64,000 nt of DNA from Gammaproteobacteria bacterium (GCA_022823625.1 JAJEHQ010000006.1:1-64000), one strand, 5' to 3'; shown: positions 48,126 through 57,897, counted from the stretch's first letter. The notes: generated from the sequence alone by a model not told the origin. Program-made: numbers and translations.

Positions 48126-50411
48126 CTAGGCAATTACAGGGTCGGGATTCAGGTTTGTCTCCTCCAGTGCGCTGTCAAATAAACCCAGCTCTACCGGCAC
48201 ATCGTACAGACGTCCCGGCGCGAATCGTTCCCAGAAATGTCGAAGCCCTGGAACAATCACACGTACGACCGGCATGTTGACATCGGGACGCGTTTGATCG
48301 AGAATCAGCAATTCCATTCCCTTTGCTTCAACTAGTGATTGGCACCACTCTATATCATCTTTTAGATCTTCTGTAGTTGGCGTGGTGTAGTCGGCGTCTC
48401 GAAGTGCGGTGGTGTTTTCCATGGGTTCGAGGTGAGGGCAACCGCTTAGCTTGGCTGTTTTCCACCACTTCAAACACATTTGATCATCAATCACGTAGTG
48501 GTCGGTGTGAAGACCGGGTCGCGGAACCCATGTCAGGCACTGATTCAGTTCACACACTGCTCTCAAGACAGCAATTTTTGGATCAAGATGTGCACCGGCA
48601 CCATAAATTATGTCTTCAACATCACGGTCAATTCGTCGAGACAGGGCAACAAAAGCCGGGATTCCCAGATCGCTGGTAATGTCGAGCACCCACATATCAC
48701 GATTGTATTTCCGATAGTACTCAGTCGCTTCCCCTAGATAATCGTCGTCAAAGCTTTCAAGATCCACCCCGGGTCGGCGCAAACGGTTGTACCACCAAAT
48801 GGCGAACGCGTCGCGTTCGACCAGTTCCAGAAATCCCTGTAAGATGGCTTCTTCCAACGTGTTACCAGCAGCACAACCATTCGAATCCGCCCAAAGCCCG
48901 ACACTGGAACGTTGTTCCGGCGTCATTCCATAAAGTAATGCTGTCGGTAAAAATCGGTGCCTGCATTCAGTCAGAGACCAAACCGGTGACCACTCGAGTT
49001 CCCGTTCAGGGTCAAAGCGTGGCGGAATCACATTGAAGAAATGGCCGCGGGCATTGAATTCGTCTGCGTGTTCGATTTGTCGTTCACTAAAAAGCTGAAC
49101 GTCATTAGGGTGTATGGCCCGCGCGTCACCTTCGGCCAGAAAGTCCGTAAATCTTTTACGACAACGAATTTCTTCGCCGTGGAATAAACCGCAGTATCGC
49201 TCGATGGCTTCGCAAAGCGCTCCGACTTCGGATTGATCTGCGCTGGTACCTTTGCCAGCGCTTTTGCTTCTGAGACTACGTCGTAGGGAGCTCAAATCAT
49301 TAATTCTGAGCGCCAGGTTACTACCAGCCCAGTGAACGTGCAGCCAAGGATCGCTTGGCGATGTGGTGGACTTTACCCACGTAACGACGCCACTTATGGG
49401 GCTGATCAGGGAACGGTACCGCTCCAGGGTATCCGCAGGGGAGCAGGTGCGCAATCCGCCGCTCGTCAGTAATGCTTTTGGGTTTGGTTTGAGAAGGATG
49501 GTCTGGGGCTCTCGATCAGGGCTTCGCACCGCGGGATCTGCGCAGCTCGCACATTGGGGGCGTCGTATCACTCGATGATTTGCAGCTTGCATACTGGACA
49601 TATCCAATGTAATGACATGTTCGTGAAGAGTTGCAGATTCACCGAATACGAGCCACTTGGCAACTTCCAGCGCGATGATTCCGCAAATGCTTTCCAGTGC
49701 CACGGGCTCGACAGCGCGAGGCCGAAAAGCTGCAGCCTCTCCACCTCTGTTACGCAAAAAGGAATGAACTTCATTGTTGCTGTGCAGGCGGTGGGCCAGA
49801 CAGTGCCAGCATGGACTCTCATTTGCTGGGTGAAAAATCGGACCAAACATGGGATGCAGACCTTGCGGACGGACCAAAACCCAAGCCGTGTCCGAGTGTA
49901 GATGACGCTGATTGATTTGTTGGATGTGTTCGTCTAGATAATCTTCGCAAATGTAAATGGTAAGGTCAGGGTCACTGGAATTAATGGCAATTCCGAATGA
50001 TTCCAGCCTTTGTTTTAGCAATCCCTTGTCTTCACCATGCACCGCAAGCGTGCTGGAAGCCAATTTTTTTTCAACTTCAGTCGGAGTTGTTCCAAGCGCA
50101 GTCCAAAATGCTGCACGGCGGCGGTCCATTTTGAAATTTCCGGAAACGATATAGCCGCGATCTGCCAGACTGCGTAATGCCGAATCAATTGCGAGTTCGG
50201 AATATGAGGTTGCGAGAGTTTGCAAAATTTCCTGTCGTCCACGATGACCATTCAGCAAAGGCAATAGGTCTGCGTAAATTTGTCCGTGCAACAGGGTATT
50301 AAATGTCTCCGAGACCAGCAATACTTTGCCGTCGCCAATTGAACGATATTCAAGATGCGGGGTCAGCAAAGGCAATGCCAACGCTTCCTGAATTCCGATG
50401 GATGACTTCAA
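48126..50411 (-). CDS. Fused E1-like/YcaO azoline cyclodehydratase (TOMM synthetase)
   Basis: 761 residues. Residues 1-300 form the ocin-ThiF/E1-like partner with a leader-binding wing and a zinc tetrad (CWHC at 201-204, CASC at 287-290). Residues 330-761 are a YcaO domain with the ATP-site residues in SAGKGTSADQSEVGALCEAI followed by ERY, and NTLEEAILQGFLELVERDAF. The end (NPDPVIA) is Pro-containing, as often in TOMM YcaOs. It uses ATP to activate the peptide backbone and form thiazoline or oxazoline rings from Cys, Ser or Thr. No FMN dehydrogenase is seen nearby, so rings may stay as azolines. Confidence 0.9.
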   Translation of the reverse strand: MKSSIGIQEALALPLLTPHLEYRSIGDGKVLLVSETFNTLLHGQIYADLLPLLNGHRGRQEILQTLATSYSELAIDSALRSLADRGYIVSGNFKMDRRRAAFWTALGTTPTEVEKKLASSTLAVHGEDKGLLKQRLESFGIAINSSDPDLTIYICEDYLDEHIQQINQRHLHSDTAWVLVRPQGLHPMFGPIFHPANESPCWHCLAHRLHSNNEVHSFLRNRGGEAAAFRPRAVEPVALESICGIIALEVAKWLVFGESATLHEHVITLDMSSMQAANHRVIRRPQCASCADPAVRSPDREPQTILLKPNPKALLTSGGLRTCSPADTLERYRSLISPISGVVTWVKSTTSPSDPWLHVHWAGSNLALRINDLSSLRRSLRSKSAGKGTSADQSEVGALCEAIERYCGLFHGEEIRCRKRFTDFLAEGDARAIHPNDVQLFSERQIEHADEFNARGHFFNVIPPRFDPERELEWSPVWSLTECRHRFLPTALLYGMTPEQRSSVGLWADSNGCAAGNTLEEAILQGFLELVERDAFAIWWYNRLRRPGVDLESFDDDYLGEATEYYRKYNRDMWVLDITSDLGIPAFVALSRRIDRDVEDIIYGAGAHLDPKIAVLRAVCELNQCLTWVPRPGLHTDHYVIDDQMCLKWWKTAKLSGCPHLEPMENTTALRDADYTTPTTEDLKDDIEWCQSLVEAKGMELLILDQTRPDVNMPVVRVIVPGLRHFWERFAPGRLYDVPVELGLFDSALEETNLNPDPVIA

Positions 50412-50529
50412 GGTCCGCTACCATGGCCGATAATTTTCGTGCTACACGACATCGGCAATTGAGCTCAGATTAAGTTTCAACGATGGTCAAATTTTTGGGT
50501 GTGCCAACATTGTGGTAGTTGTCGAATTG

Positions 50530-52938
50530 TTAACTTCGTTCTTTTGCTGGAACAACAGACTGGCACTCTTGAGTAACTGTGATGGCGTGAACGATGGCCT
50601 CGTTCAATTCGTCATCATTTGCCACCGCGCACGCTTGTGAAACAACTGCGCGAGCCGATTCACTCAATAGATCAGCATCAAATTCATCCATCATAATCAG
50701 TCGTTGAATACCTGCAAGATTCCGCCACAACTGTGCAGTTCGAATTAGTTTTTCAACGGTATCACTATCCAATGCTCCTGCAGCCTCTATCTCTTTGAAA
50801 ATTGATACAGCACCACATGCACTCGAATTTGCCGATTGTTCGGAAAGATAAGTCAATTGAAGAGCTCGGGCAATCTTTTCAATTTCACTCAGACCCCAGT
50901 CGACTGCTTTCATACGATTCAGTTCAACCACTTCAGGTGAATGTTTCATCGATTCACGTAACTTGGTGATAAGTCCGTCCCGAATGACCATTTTGGTGAG
51001 CAATTGGTGGTGAAGTTCGTCAAACTTTGTTTGCACGGAAGGGTCTCCAGTAGAAAAAATACAACGGGCGCGTATTAACTTGATCGAATTTGCAGCATCG
51101 TTTTCCGATTTGAGCACACTCGACCAGTCATCCAGATTGTATTGCCGGAAATTTTGGTAATCGTTCGCTAGAGGTGCGAACAACAGACTGTCTCCAGTGA
51201 GTATGTCGAGCGTCTCTATAAACCGCTGTCCCAGGCTGAAATCTATCTTTTGCGGTTCGCAATCCTGCAGCAATACCAAATCAAGTGAGAGATTGGGGGT
51301 AACTTCCTTACTCGCAAGATCGCCCAGAGCGACCACTGTCAAGGCTGCATCTTTCACCTGGTAAAATCGATCTTCGACATCTTCCAATGCTGCCGTCAGT
51401 GTGGTAGAAATCGCAGCTTGGGCGATGTTTGCCAATGCGACACCAGCCTCGATCGGTGACAAATTACCTCTCAGGGTGTGCATCGCAACCTGAAACGTAT
51501 TGTCATTGACCCAGTTACGAACAATTTCGGCCGCGTCAGCAGCATCCTGTACCGGAAATTCGTCCAGTTGTTCGGTCATTTCCTCAACCCCAAAATCGTG
51601 AGACCAGTAAACCCGCACCAGTCCGCTACGCGCAATCGCTTCGGTCTCGGGGTCAGGTCCAAACCCACCTGGAATCTCAAGATCAGTGAACGCACGCGAT
51701 TTCAGACTGTCCAGCAGTTCCGGATTTTTTTCGATCGCATGCGCAAGTCGCGGAGCACATTCGAATATCTCTGCGATGACATCGAACGCCTCCGGACGGA
51801 CTTCTGAGACCCAGCTGTCGTAAGCGCTCCAGTCTTTGATATGTGGATAAAAGTGCTCCCGCCATGCATCCACTAGGGGATCCATGGTTTTAAACCATAC
51901 TTTTGGTCGAATTGCGAGGGAAAACATCGTTCCGTGATGGGCAGGCATCTGCGGCGACAAGTCGGCTTCAAAGTGCTGCAGAAGCGGGTAGTGCCGGCTC
52001 GCAGAAACATGGTGATCGGCATGGCGCTGGAAATTGAAAAACATCCATTTTGAGAACCTGTCGTTTGCGCTCCAGGAATGCCTTGGCTGAACTCTTTCGA
52101 AACGTCCATTTGGCAACCGCACCCGGCGCAGTCCGTAATGCTGCATGTAGTTAGTGACTTTCATTGAAAAGACATTGCCGAGACACAGGAACATATACAC
52201 TGGCAAGATCAACCAGCCTCCCATGGCATAAAAGAATGCGTACCAAGCGCCAGTTTCGATCCCATAGCGCCAGAATGGATTGCTGTAGTGCCACACGGGC
52301 AGATTACGACGTGCCATTCTCTTTTTCGCCATCGTCCAGGCACCGGTCAGATTTTTCGTCAGTTCGCGGGGAAAATAACGCCAGAAACTTTGTCCCTTTG
52401 GAGCTGATCCAACATCCAAAGGGGTACCGACGTAGGCATGGTGAATATAAAAATGTTCGGTTGCATAGTGTGGATAAGACCCCGAAGCCAGCAGAAATTC
52501 GCCCACGTATCGTTCCCAGGCATTACGCCGATGAATTAATTCGTGCCCGACAATGAATACCGCTTGACCTTCAATAGCTAGGATCAAGGCCAACAACACG
52601 TTTTCCCACCAGACATGCTGACCAACCATGAATATTTGCCAAACTGTAAAGACCAGGACAGTTGGCCAGAGCACCGCCCACATCCAGATGGGCAAGTTGT
52701 AGACAAACAACTGGGCTTCCGAAGTCGTTTTTGGATCCATGTTGCGGCTCTCTTTGCCAAGAGCGACATCAAGTGGCGAAGCGGCGATAAAGAAAAGGAA
52801 AGGACCAATCAGCCACCAGCCGCCAAGCGTTGCAGCCATAAACATTAATGGAAAAATGACAATTGGCAAGAAATGCGGTAAGGCATTACCAATAGAGGGT
52901 TCGACAACTTTATCTTTTGAAATCGTCGTTGCAGTCAT
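50530..52938 (-). CDS. AlkB-type di-iron monooxygenase fused to a GlnE-like adenylyltransferase domain
   Basis: 802 residues in one open frame. Residues 20-365 are an integral-membrane AlkB/fatty-acid-desaturase-like domain with the histidine boxes HELIHRR (H132, H136), HFYIHH (H162, H166, H167), NYMQHYG (H267) and RHADHH (H306, H309, H310). Residues 385-802 match the N-terminal adenylyltransferase half of GlnE: CAPRLAHAIEKNPELLDSL at the start and VVALGDLASKEVTPNLSLDL near 535-554. In GlnE the latter carries D-x-D; here it reads S-L-D, so the first Asp is lost and nucleotidyl transfer may be dead. Likely a hydroxylase acting on a lipid or peptide side chain. It heads the minus-strand RiPP genes. 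Confidence 0.8.
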   Translation of the reverse strand: MTATTISKDKVVEPSIGNALPHFLPIVIFPLMFMAATLGGWWLIGPFLFFIAASPLDVALGKESRNMDPKTTSEAQLFVYNLPIWMWAVLWPTVLVFTVWQIFMVGQHVWWENVLLALILAIEGQAVFIVGHELIHRRNAWERYVGEFLLASGSYPHYATEHFYIHHAYVGTPLDVGSAPKGQSFWRYFPRELTKNLTGAWTMAKKRMARRNLPVWHYSNPFWRYGIETGAWYAFFYAMGGWLILPVYMFLCLGNVFSMKVTNYMQHYGLRRVRLPNGRFERVQPRHSWSANDRFSKWMFFNFQRHADHHVSASRHYPLLQHFEADLSPQMPAHHGTMFSLAIRPKVWFKTMDPLVDAWREHFYPHIKDWSAYDSWVSEVRPEAFDVIAEIFECAPRLAHAIEKNPELLDSLKSRAFTDLEIPGGFGPDPETEAIARSGLVRVYWSHDFGVEEMTEQLDEFPVQDAADAAEIVRNWVNDNTFQVAMHTLRGNLSPIEAGVALANIAQAAISTTLTAALEDVEDRFYQVKDAALTVVALGDLASKEVTPNLSLDLVLLQDCEPQKIDFSLGQRFIETLDILTGDSLLFAPLANDYQNFRQYNLDDWSSVLKSENDAANSIKLIRARCIFSTGDPSVQTKFDELHHQLLTKMVIRDGLITKLRESMKHSPEVVELNRMKAVDWGLSEIEKIARALQLTYLSEQSANSSACGAVSIFKEIEAAGALDSDTVEKLIRTAQLWRNLAGIQRLIMMDEFDADLLSESARAVVSQACAVANDDELNEAIVHAITVTQECQSVVPAKERS

Positions 52939-53218
52939 GTGATCTCCTGACCGAGCTCATCGAACGGAAACTAACTGTAGATTTGAGATAAGTATACTAT
53001 TGGCAAAAGCTTGCCTCATGACACGTTACCCGAATACGCCAATCAAGAAATTTGGTTGGGAACTGAAAAGGCTAAGGTGCGATGCTTTGTTCCATTGAAG
53101 AGTACAGTATTGCACTGCGGGTCGCAACAGTTACAGCTGTGTAGCAATTCAACGGAATTAGGCACTTTTGTTTTCTTCAAAAATTAGATTTATACCGGAT
53201 ACAGGGCAGATTAAAACC
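52939..53218. promoter_or_regulatory. Divergent promoter region between the AlkB fusion and PhyH genes
   Basis: 280 bases between divergent genes, AT-rich; it must hold both promoters. I do not see a single convincing -35/-10 pair or dyad to report. Confidence 0.4.
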
Positions 53219-54049
53219 ATGTCAATGTCTTTGTCTCATGATGCCATACAGCAGTTTCGAAAATACGGATTTACTCCCGCTACTCCAGTGATGACCGCGA
53301 AGGAAGCAGGTGAATATCGCATTCAACTGCAAGCGATTGAAGCAGTAGTTGGTACACTTAAGGGTGGATATCGATTGAAGTGCCACATGCTCTACAAATG
53401 GGTTTCTGAATTAATTCACTCTCCCATGATTGTTGATCGGGTAGAGGACCTGTTGGGACCAAACATCTTGTGCTGGGGGACTGATTTATGGATCAAAGAA
53501 CCCAATTCGAGTCAGTTTGTTTCCTGGCATCAAGACAATCGCTATTGGGGTGTGGAAGGTAAATTGCTTACAGCGTGGATCGCATTGTCAACTGCGACCG
53601 TTGAAAGCGGTTGCATGAGAATGCTGCCAGGTAGCCACCTGAAGGCTGGAATGGAGCACCAAGACACCTTTCACGAAGACAATATGCTAACCCGAGGACA
53701 AACGATTTCTAACCAGATTGATGAAAACCGGGCCGTTAATATTGAGGTGGGTACAGGAGAGGCGGTTTTTTTTGATTACGGAATTGCTCATGCATCACAT
53801 CCAAACAGGAGTAATGACAGACGCATTGGTTTGGCCATTCGATACATTGTACCTAGTGCTCGGCAAGTGAAGTCGGATTGGGACAGTGCAACTCTGATTC
53901 GCGGCGAGGATAAATTCGGAAACTTTGTTCACGAACCCAAACCCAAAATTGACTTTGATCCAGTAACTGTCGAATTCCACAAAAAAACAAACAAAAACTA
54001 CATGAAAATTCTATATTCCGGTACAGGATTGACTGAACATCGCACGTAA
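53219..54049 (+). CDS. Phytanoyl-CoA dioxygenase (PhyH) family enzyme
   Basis: 276 residues from ATG 53219 (the frame is open to a TTG at 53168). It is an Fe(II)/2-oxoglutarate-dependent oxygenase: the iron ligands are H-x-D in SWHQDNRYWG and the distal His in DYGIAHASHPNRS; the following RRIGLAIRYI holds the Arg that binds 2-oxoglutarate. The SGCMRMLPGSHLKAGMEHQD segment is typical of the PhyH/syringomycin-halogenase branch, but the Asp ligand is present, so it hydroxylates rather than halogenates. The substrate is unknown. It is followed by an ornithine-cyclodeaminase homologue, 58 bases away. Confidence 0.87.
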   Translation: MSMSLSHDAIQQFRKYGFTPATPVMTAKEAGEYRIQLQAIEAVVGTLKGGYRLKCHMLYKWVSELIHSPMIVDRVEDLLGPNILCWGTDLWIKEPNSSQFVSWHQDNRYWGVEGKLLTAWIALSTATVESGCMRMLPGSHLKAGMEHQDTFHEDNMLTRGQTISNQIDENRAVNIEVGTGEAVFFDYGIAHASHPNRSNDRRIGLAIRYIVPSARQVKSDWDSATLIRGEDKFGNFVHEPKPKIDFDPVTVEFHKKTNKNYMKILYSGTGLTEHRT

Positions 54050-54107
54050 ACTGCAAAATCGATTCACTCATCAACTTTAAACTTCGATCGACCCCGATTC
54101 CTTTGCT

Positions 54108-55064
54108 ATGCTACTAATTACTGCAGAACAAGTTCATGAAATCTGCCGATATCCTGATCTTGTAAATGCGCTAGAGGAATTTCATAAGCAGGCACCTGCC
54201 GATCTCAAAGACATGCTGATGACCAGCGTGCAACCAGAGCCTGAACCCGACAATCATATGCTTATTCGAGCTGCATGGAGCCATGGCAACGCACTTGGTC
54301 TAAAATCCGCAGCCGTATTTCCAGGTAATCGAACTCGATCTACATTACCTGTCATTCATGCAGCATTTACGTTGTTTGATGGGAAAACCGGAGTTCCATC
54401 AGCCACAATTGACGGTACATCCTTAACCTACTACAAAACTGCTGGTGACTCAGCCCTGGGGGGAAAACTACTGGCGAGGAAAGGCATTTCCCGTATGGCG
54501 ATGATAGGTGCGGGTGCAATGGCTCCTCATCTCATCAGAGCACATTGTGAAATTCAGCAAACAATACGTGAAGTGGTCATCTGGAATCGGACAGAGTTAA
54601 AGGCTCAAGAACTGGCAGAGTCATTGAATATTCCATCGGTAAGTATTCGGGCAACTACTGACTTGGAATCTGCGGTAAGAGAAGCCGAGTTATTGAGCTC
54701 TGCGACGATGACAACAGATCCAATCATTCGCGGAGAGTGGCTATCTGACGGCACTCATCTCGATTTGATTGGCGCCTTTACTATCGAGATGCGCGAAGTT
54801 GATGATGATGCAATCCACCGCTCTAGAGTTTTTGTTGACTCTAGGAAAACCACCATCGGTGAAATAGGTGAGATCACCATACCCATCGAAACGGGTGTCA
54901 TGTCTGAGAGTGATGTACTGGCTGACTTGTATCAGTTGTGTTCAGGAACAGCCAGAGGCAGGGACAGTGACAACGAAATTACCCTGTTCAAAAATGGAGG
55001 AGGAGGTCATCTGGATCTAATGACCGCTCAATTCATCTTTGACAGCGTTCAGAACTCTACGTGA
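54108..55064 (+). CDS. Ornithine cyclodeaminase/mu-crystallin family enzyme
   Basis: 318 residues, the usual length. It has ALGLKSAAVFPGNR, the substrate Lys in GTSLTYYKTAGDSALGGKLL, the NAD site SRMAMIGAGAMAPHLIRAH, and SSATMTTDPIIRGEWLSDGT with LIGAFTIEMREVDD. The family includes ornithine cyclodeaminase, alanine dehydrogenase, ketimine reductase and opine-type enzymes, so the substrate is open. It probably forms a two-gene operon with the PhyH enzyme, which suggests metabolism of a modified amino acid. No regulator is next to it. Confidence 0.87.
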   Translation: MLLITAEQVHEICRYPDLVNALEEFHKQAPADLKDMLMTSVQPEPEPDNHMLIRAAWSHGNALGLKSAAVFPGNRTRSTLPVIHAAFTLFDGKTGVPSATIDGTSLTYYKTAGDSALGGKLLARKGISRMAMIGAGAMAPHLIRAHCEIQQTIREVVIWNRTELKAQELAESLNIPSVSIRATTDLESAVREAELLSSATMTTDPIIRGEWLSDGTHLDLIGAFTIEMREVDDDAIHRSRVFVDSRKTTIGEIGEITIPIETGVMSESDVLADLYQLCSGTARGRDSDNEITLFKNGGGGHLDLMTAQFIFDSVQNST

Positions 55065-55143
55065 AGTCAATTGACAGCATCATATTGAACTAAGCGGGCT
55101 AGATTTCGTTCTACCGACTCAACACCAGTTCTTCCACAATCAA

Positions 55144-56700
55144 CTAAGACTGGTTCAGAAGCCTGAGAGCCTGACGATCTATCTTGTCTGTACCAGTCTT
55201 TGGCAGTGACTCCAAATAGACAATATTGCGTGGGTATTTGTGCGGTAGCAGTCTTGACTTTACAAAGCTCTGCAATTCTCGAGTCACTTCTTCATCACCA
55301 TCGACTCCTTCAACGAGACATACCCATGCTTTGATGGATAAACGCTTATCCTCAAGTTCAACCGCCAGAACACAGCATTCCCTAACTTTCGGATGTTCAT
55401 TCAGTGTCGTCTCAATTTCCATCGGATAGACCCATTGCCCAGATACCTTGACTAAATCGTCTGCCCGCCCCTTGAAGAAATAAAAGTCTTCTTCATCTCT
55501 GACGAAACAGTCGCCCGTCACAATCCATCCATCGCGCATCGTCTCGGTAGTTTTCTCAGGACTGTTCCAGTAAGTCTCCGTAGCCGACAGGCCGCGCACA
55601 TGCATTACACCCTCTTCACCCTGCTCAACCTCTCGATCATCCAAATTTACGAGCCGCACTGCGTAGCCCGGCACTACACGTCCAGCGGAACCAGGTTTAA
55701 GCTGCAACTCTGCGTTCGTCAGGTATATGTGCAACATCTCAGTTGATCCTAGCCCTTCGATTATGTTCAAACCAAAGATAGATCTCCATTTTGAAGCAAG
55801 TTCTTCAGACAGAATTTCCGCGGCTGAAATGCAAAGACGAACTGAACTCAAATCAGCGGTTTCGGCCTGTTGGTGGTGCATTAACGCCGTATATAAAGTC
55901 GGGAGTCCAAACAATACCGTTGGGCGATGCGTGGCAATGTGCTCGAAAATTTTTTCTGGAGTCGGACGACCTGACAACAAAACAGCCGCCGCGCCGCATT
56001 GCATTGGAAAAGTTACCGAATTTCCGAAACCATAAGCGAAGAATATTTTGGGTATTGAAAAACAAACATCATCAATTCCAAGCTTTAAAATGCTCGCACT
56101 GTATGTTTGCGCTGTATAAGGTGCATCTTCATGAAGATGAACAATTCCTTTTGGTCGTCCAGTCGAACCAGATGAGTACATCCAAAATGCCTGATCCCGA
56201 CGATGAGTGGGGTGTTCAGGCAGTTCAATCAACTCGTTAGCCCAAGGGCGTTGTGCGGCATTCAACACACCCTGACACACTGACCCCTTTATCACTTGTT
56301 CATTCAGCAAATCTTTGAAGTCATCTGAAATGATCGCCGCGGTTGCTCCACTGTCTTGAAGAAAGTAGCCGATTAAGTCCAGAGTCGACAGTGTATTCAG
56401 GAGAACTGGTACCAGACCGGCTCGCATACACCCCATAATCGCTGCGGGATAAGCCGGTTCGTCATCCATCAGCAACAATACCCGATCACCAGGTGAGCAA
56501 TACGCCTTAAGAGAATTACCAATTTTTGCAGCTTCGTTAGCAAGCTCAGAATAGGTCCACGTTCCTGAATCATGGATGACTGCTGGCCGTTCGGCATTCT
56601 GGACCAGATTGTCCCATAACAATCGGGCTGAATTGAAATTCTCAGGTAACTCGAAGCCTACGGAATCAGCTAACTGTTGAATAGTGGGTTCGTCAGTCAT
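55144..56700 (-). CDS. Benzoate-CoA ligase family acyl-CoA synthetase
   Basis: 518 residues. An ANL-superfamily enzyme: AMP-binding motif MYSSGSTGRPKGIVHLHED, IIEGLGSTEMLHIY, DGWIVTGDCFVRDEE and the A10 lysine in LPKTGTDKIDRQAL. The overall length and the text after the P-loop are closest to aryl-CoA ligases (benzoate, 4-hydroxybenzoate, 2-aminobenzoate). The divergent neighbour is a PhyH-OCD pair; the downstream gene on the same strand is an aryl-CoA-type flavin monooxygenase, 60 bases on. Together they suggest activation and ring hydroxylation of an aromatic acid such as anthranilate or salicylate. Confidence 0.85.
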   Translation of the reverse strand: MTDEPTIQQLADSVGFELPENFNSARLLWDNLVQNAERPAVIHDSGTWTYSELANEAAKIGNSLKAYCSPGDRVLLLMDDEPAYPAAIMGCMRAGLVPVLLNTLSTLDLIGYFLQDSGATAAIISDDFKDLLNEQVIKGSVCQGVLNAAQRPWANELIELPEHPTHRRDQAFWMYSSGSTGRPKGIVHLHEDAPYTAQTYSASILKLGIDDVCFSIPKIFFAYGFGNSVTFPMQCGAAAVLLSGRPTPEKIFEHIATHRPTVLFGLPTLYTALMHHQQAETADLSSVRLCISAAEILSEELASKWRSIFGLNIIEGLGSTEMLHIYLTNAELQLKPGSAGRVVPGYAVRLVNLDDREVEQGEEGVMHVRGLSATETYWNSPEKTTETMRDGWIVTGDCFVRDEEDFYFFKGRADDLVKVSGQWVYPMEIETTLNEHPKVRECCVLAVELEDKRLSIKAWVCLVEGVDGDEEVTRELQSFVKSRLLPHKYPRNIVYLESLPKTGTDKIDRQALRLLNQS

Positions 56701-56760
56701 TTCATAGTTTGTTGGCGCCAGTAAAATTGGATTTTCTGCTTCAATCTATTGGTTTAGGTG

Positions 56761-57897
56761 TCACTCAATTTGAATACCGCGTGCTTCTAGTTCAGCTGCA
56801 AATTTTGGCGACATTCCATGCAGCTTTTCAGCGGAAATCCGTCCCGAACGCATAATGTAGCTTAAGGCAAATTTGCAAGGTGGTAATGACATGTGAGTTG
56901 CAAATTGTTCATACCACTTGCCTGAGTTGAAAGAAGCGTCGGTAATTTTCCTAAGAGTAGCCTGTCTCTCAGACTGAAATTTTGGAAATGCTTTAGCATA
57001 ATCAAATTCTGATTCTTTCAACGCCTGCACCAAAGCAATCGCATCTTCCATAGCAAGTCGGGTTCCTGAACCTATGGAATAGTGTGCCGTATGTAAAGCA
57101 TCACCAATTAATACACGGTTATCACGGTACCAGATTCGATTGTTTAACACAGGGAATTGTCGCCAGATGGAATGATTAGCGACCAGACTTGCATCCTGTA
57201 AGATTTCTTGGAATACGGATTCACAAATATTCTGACTTTCCGCCTCGCTAAGCTCAGCAAAACCGACATTTTCAAATGTATTTTCGTCACACTCGACGAT
57301 AAAAGTGCTGAGCTTAGGGGTATATCGATAATGGTGAGCGTTGAAGAACCCATATTCAGTTTCTACAAATGTCTGTGTCAAGCAGTCAAATGATCGATTG
57401 GTACCGTACCAGCAGAACCAATTTCGAATGATGCTGAATCTTTCATCAAATTCATCAGGAGCCTCTGCACGAACTACGGAATTGATTCCATCTGCACCAA
57501 TTACGATATCGCAATCATCGAAAACGGCTAGATTCTCAATTTTTTTGTTATAAACAGGGACAACATCGTATTCAGCCGCACGTTTTTGCAACAACTGCAG
57601 CAATTGCAAACGACCGATTGAACTGAATCCAACTCCATCAATTACCACAGTCTCGTTTTGGTGAGTAACGTTGACTTCAGACCACTTCTCCATGTAAGGC
57701 TCAATCAAGTCAGCGGTCTGAGGATCATCCTTTGTCAGAAACGACAGTGCCTGGTCGGAAAATACCACCCCAAATCCCCACGTTGCATCCGAGGGATTTT
57801 GTTCAAAAATTTTAATTGTCGCGCTGGGATAACTGCGTTTGATCAGGATAGCGGCATAAAGTCCAGCCGGACCAGCTCCCAAAATTCCGAATTTCAC
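56761..57897 (-). CDS. Flavin monooxygenase resembling aryl-CoA (salicylyl/2-aminobenzoyl-CoA) hydroxylases
   Basis: 378 residues, class-A FAD monooxygenase: the first motif is FGILGAGPAGLYAAILIKRS (residues 3-22), then DIVIGADGINSVVR and the GDALHTAHYSIGSGTRLAME motif, DG and GD motifs of the family. TWGFGVVFSDQALSFL and the IGRLQLLQLLQKRA stretch are typical of the salicylyl-CoA 5-hydroxylase and of the N-terminal half of 2-aminobenzoyl-CoA monooxygenase/reductase. It lacks the second, reductase half of the latter (about 770 residues), so salicylyl-CoA-type hydroxylation is the better match. It follows the aryl-CoA ligase gene. Confidence 0.82.
   Translation of the reverse strand: MKFGILGAGPAGLYAAILIKRSYPSATIKIFEQNPSDATWGFGVVFSDQALSFLTKDDPQTADLIEPYMEKWSEVNVTHQNETVVIDGVGFSSIGRLQLLQLLQKRAAEYDVVPVYNKKIENLAVFDDCDIVIGADGINSVVRAEAPDEFDERFSIIRNWFCWYGTNRSFDCLTQTFVETEYGFFNAHHYRYTPKLSTFIVECDENTFENVGFAELSEAESQNICESVFQEILQDASLVANHSIWRQFPVLNNRIWYRDNRVLIGDALHTAHYSIGSGTRLAMEDAIALVQALKESEFDYAKAFPKFQSERQATLRKITDASFNSGKWYEQFATHMSLPPCKFALSYIMRSGRISAEKLHGMSPKFAAELEARGIQIE

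Noticed and set aside
50530..51800. Treating the C-terminal half of the AlkB fusion as a separate GlnE gene
   Set aside because: The frame is continuous with the oxygenase, with no stop or internal start with ribosome binding site that would split it.
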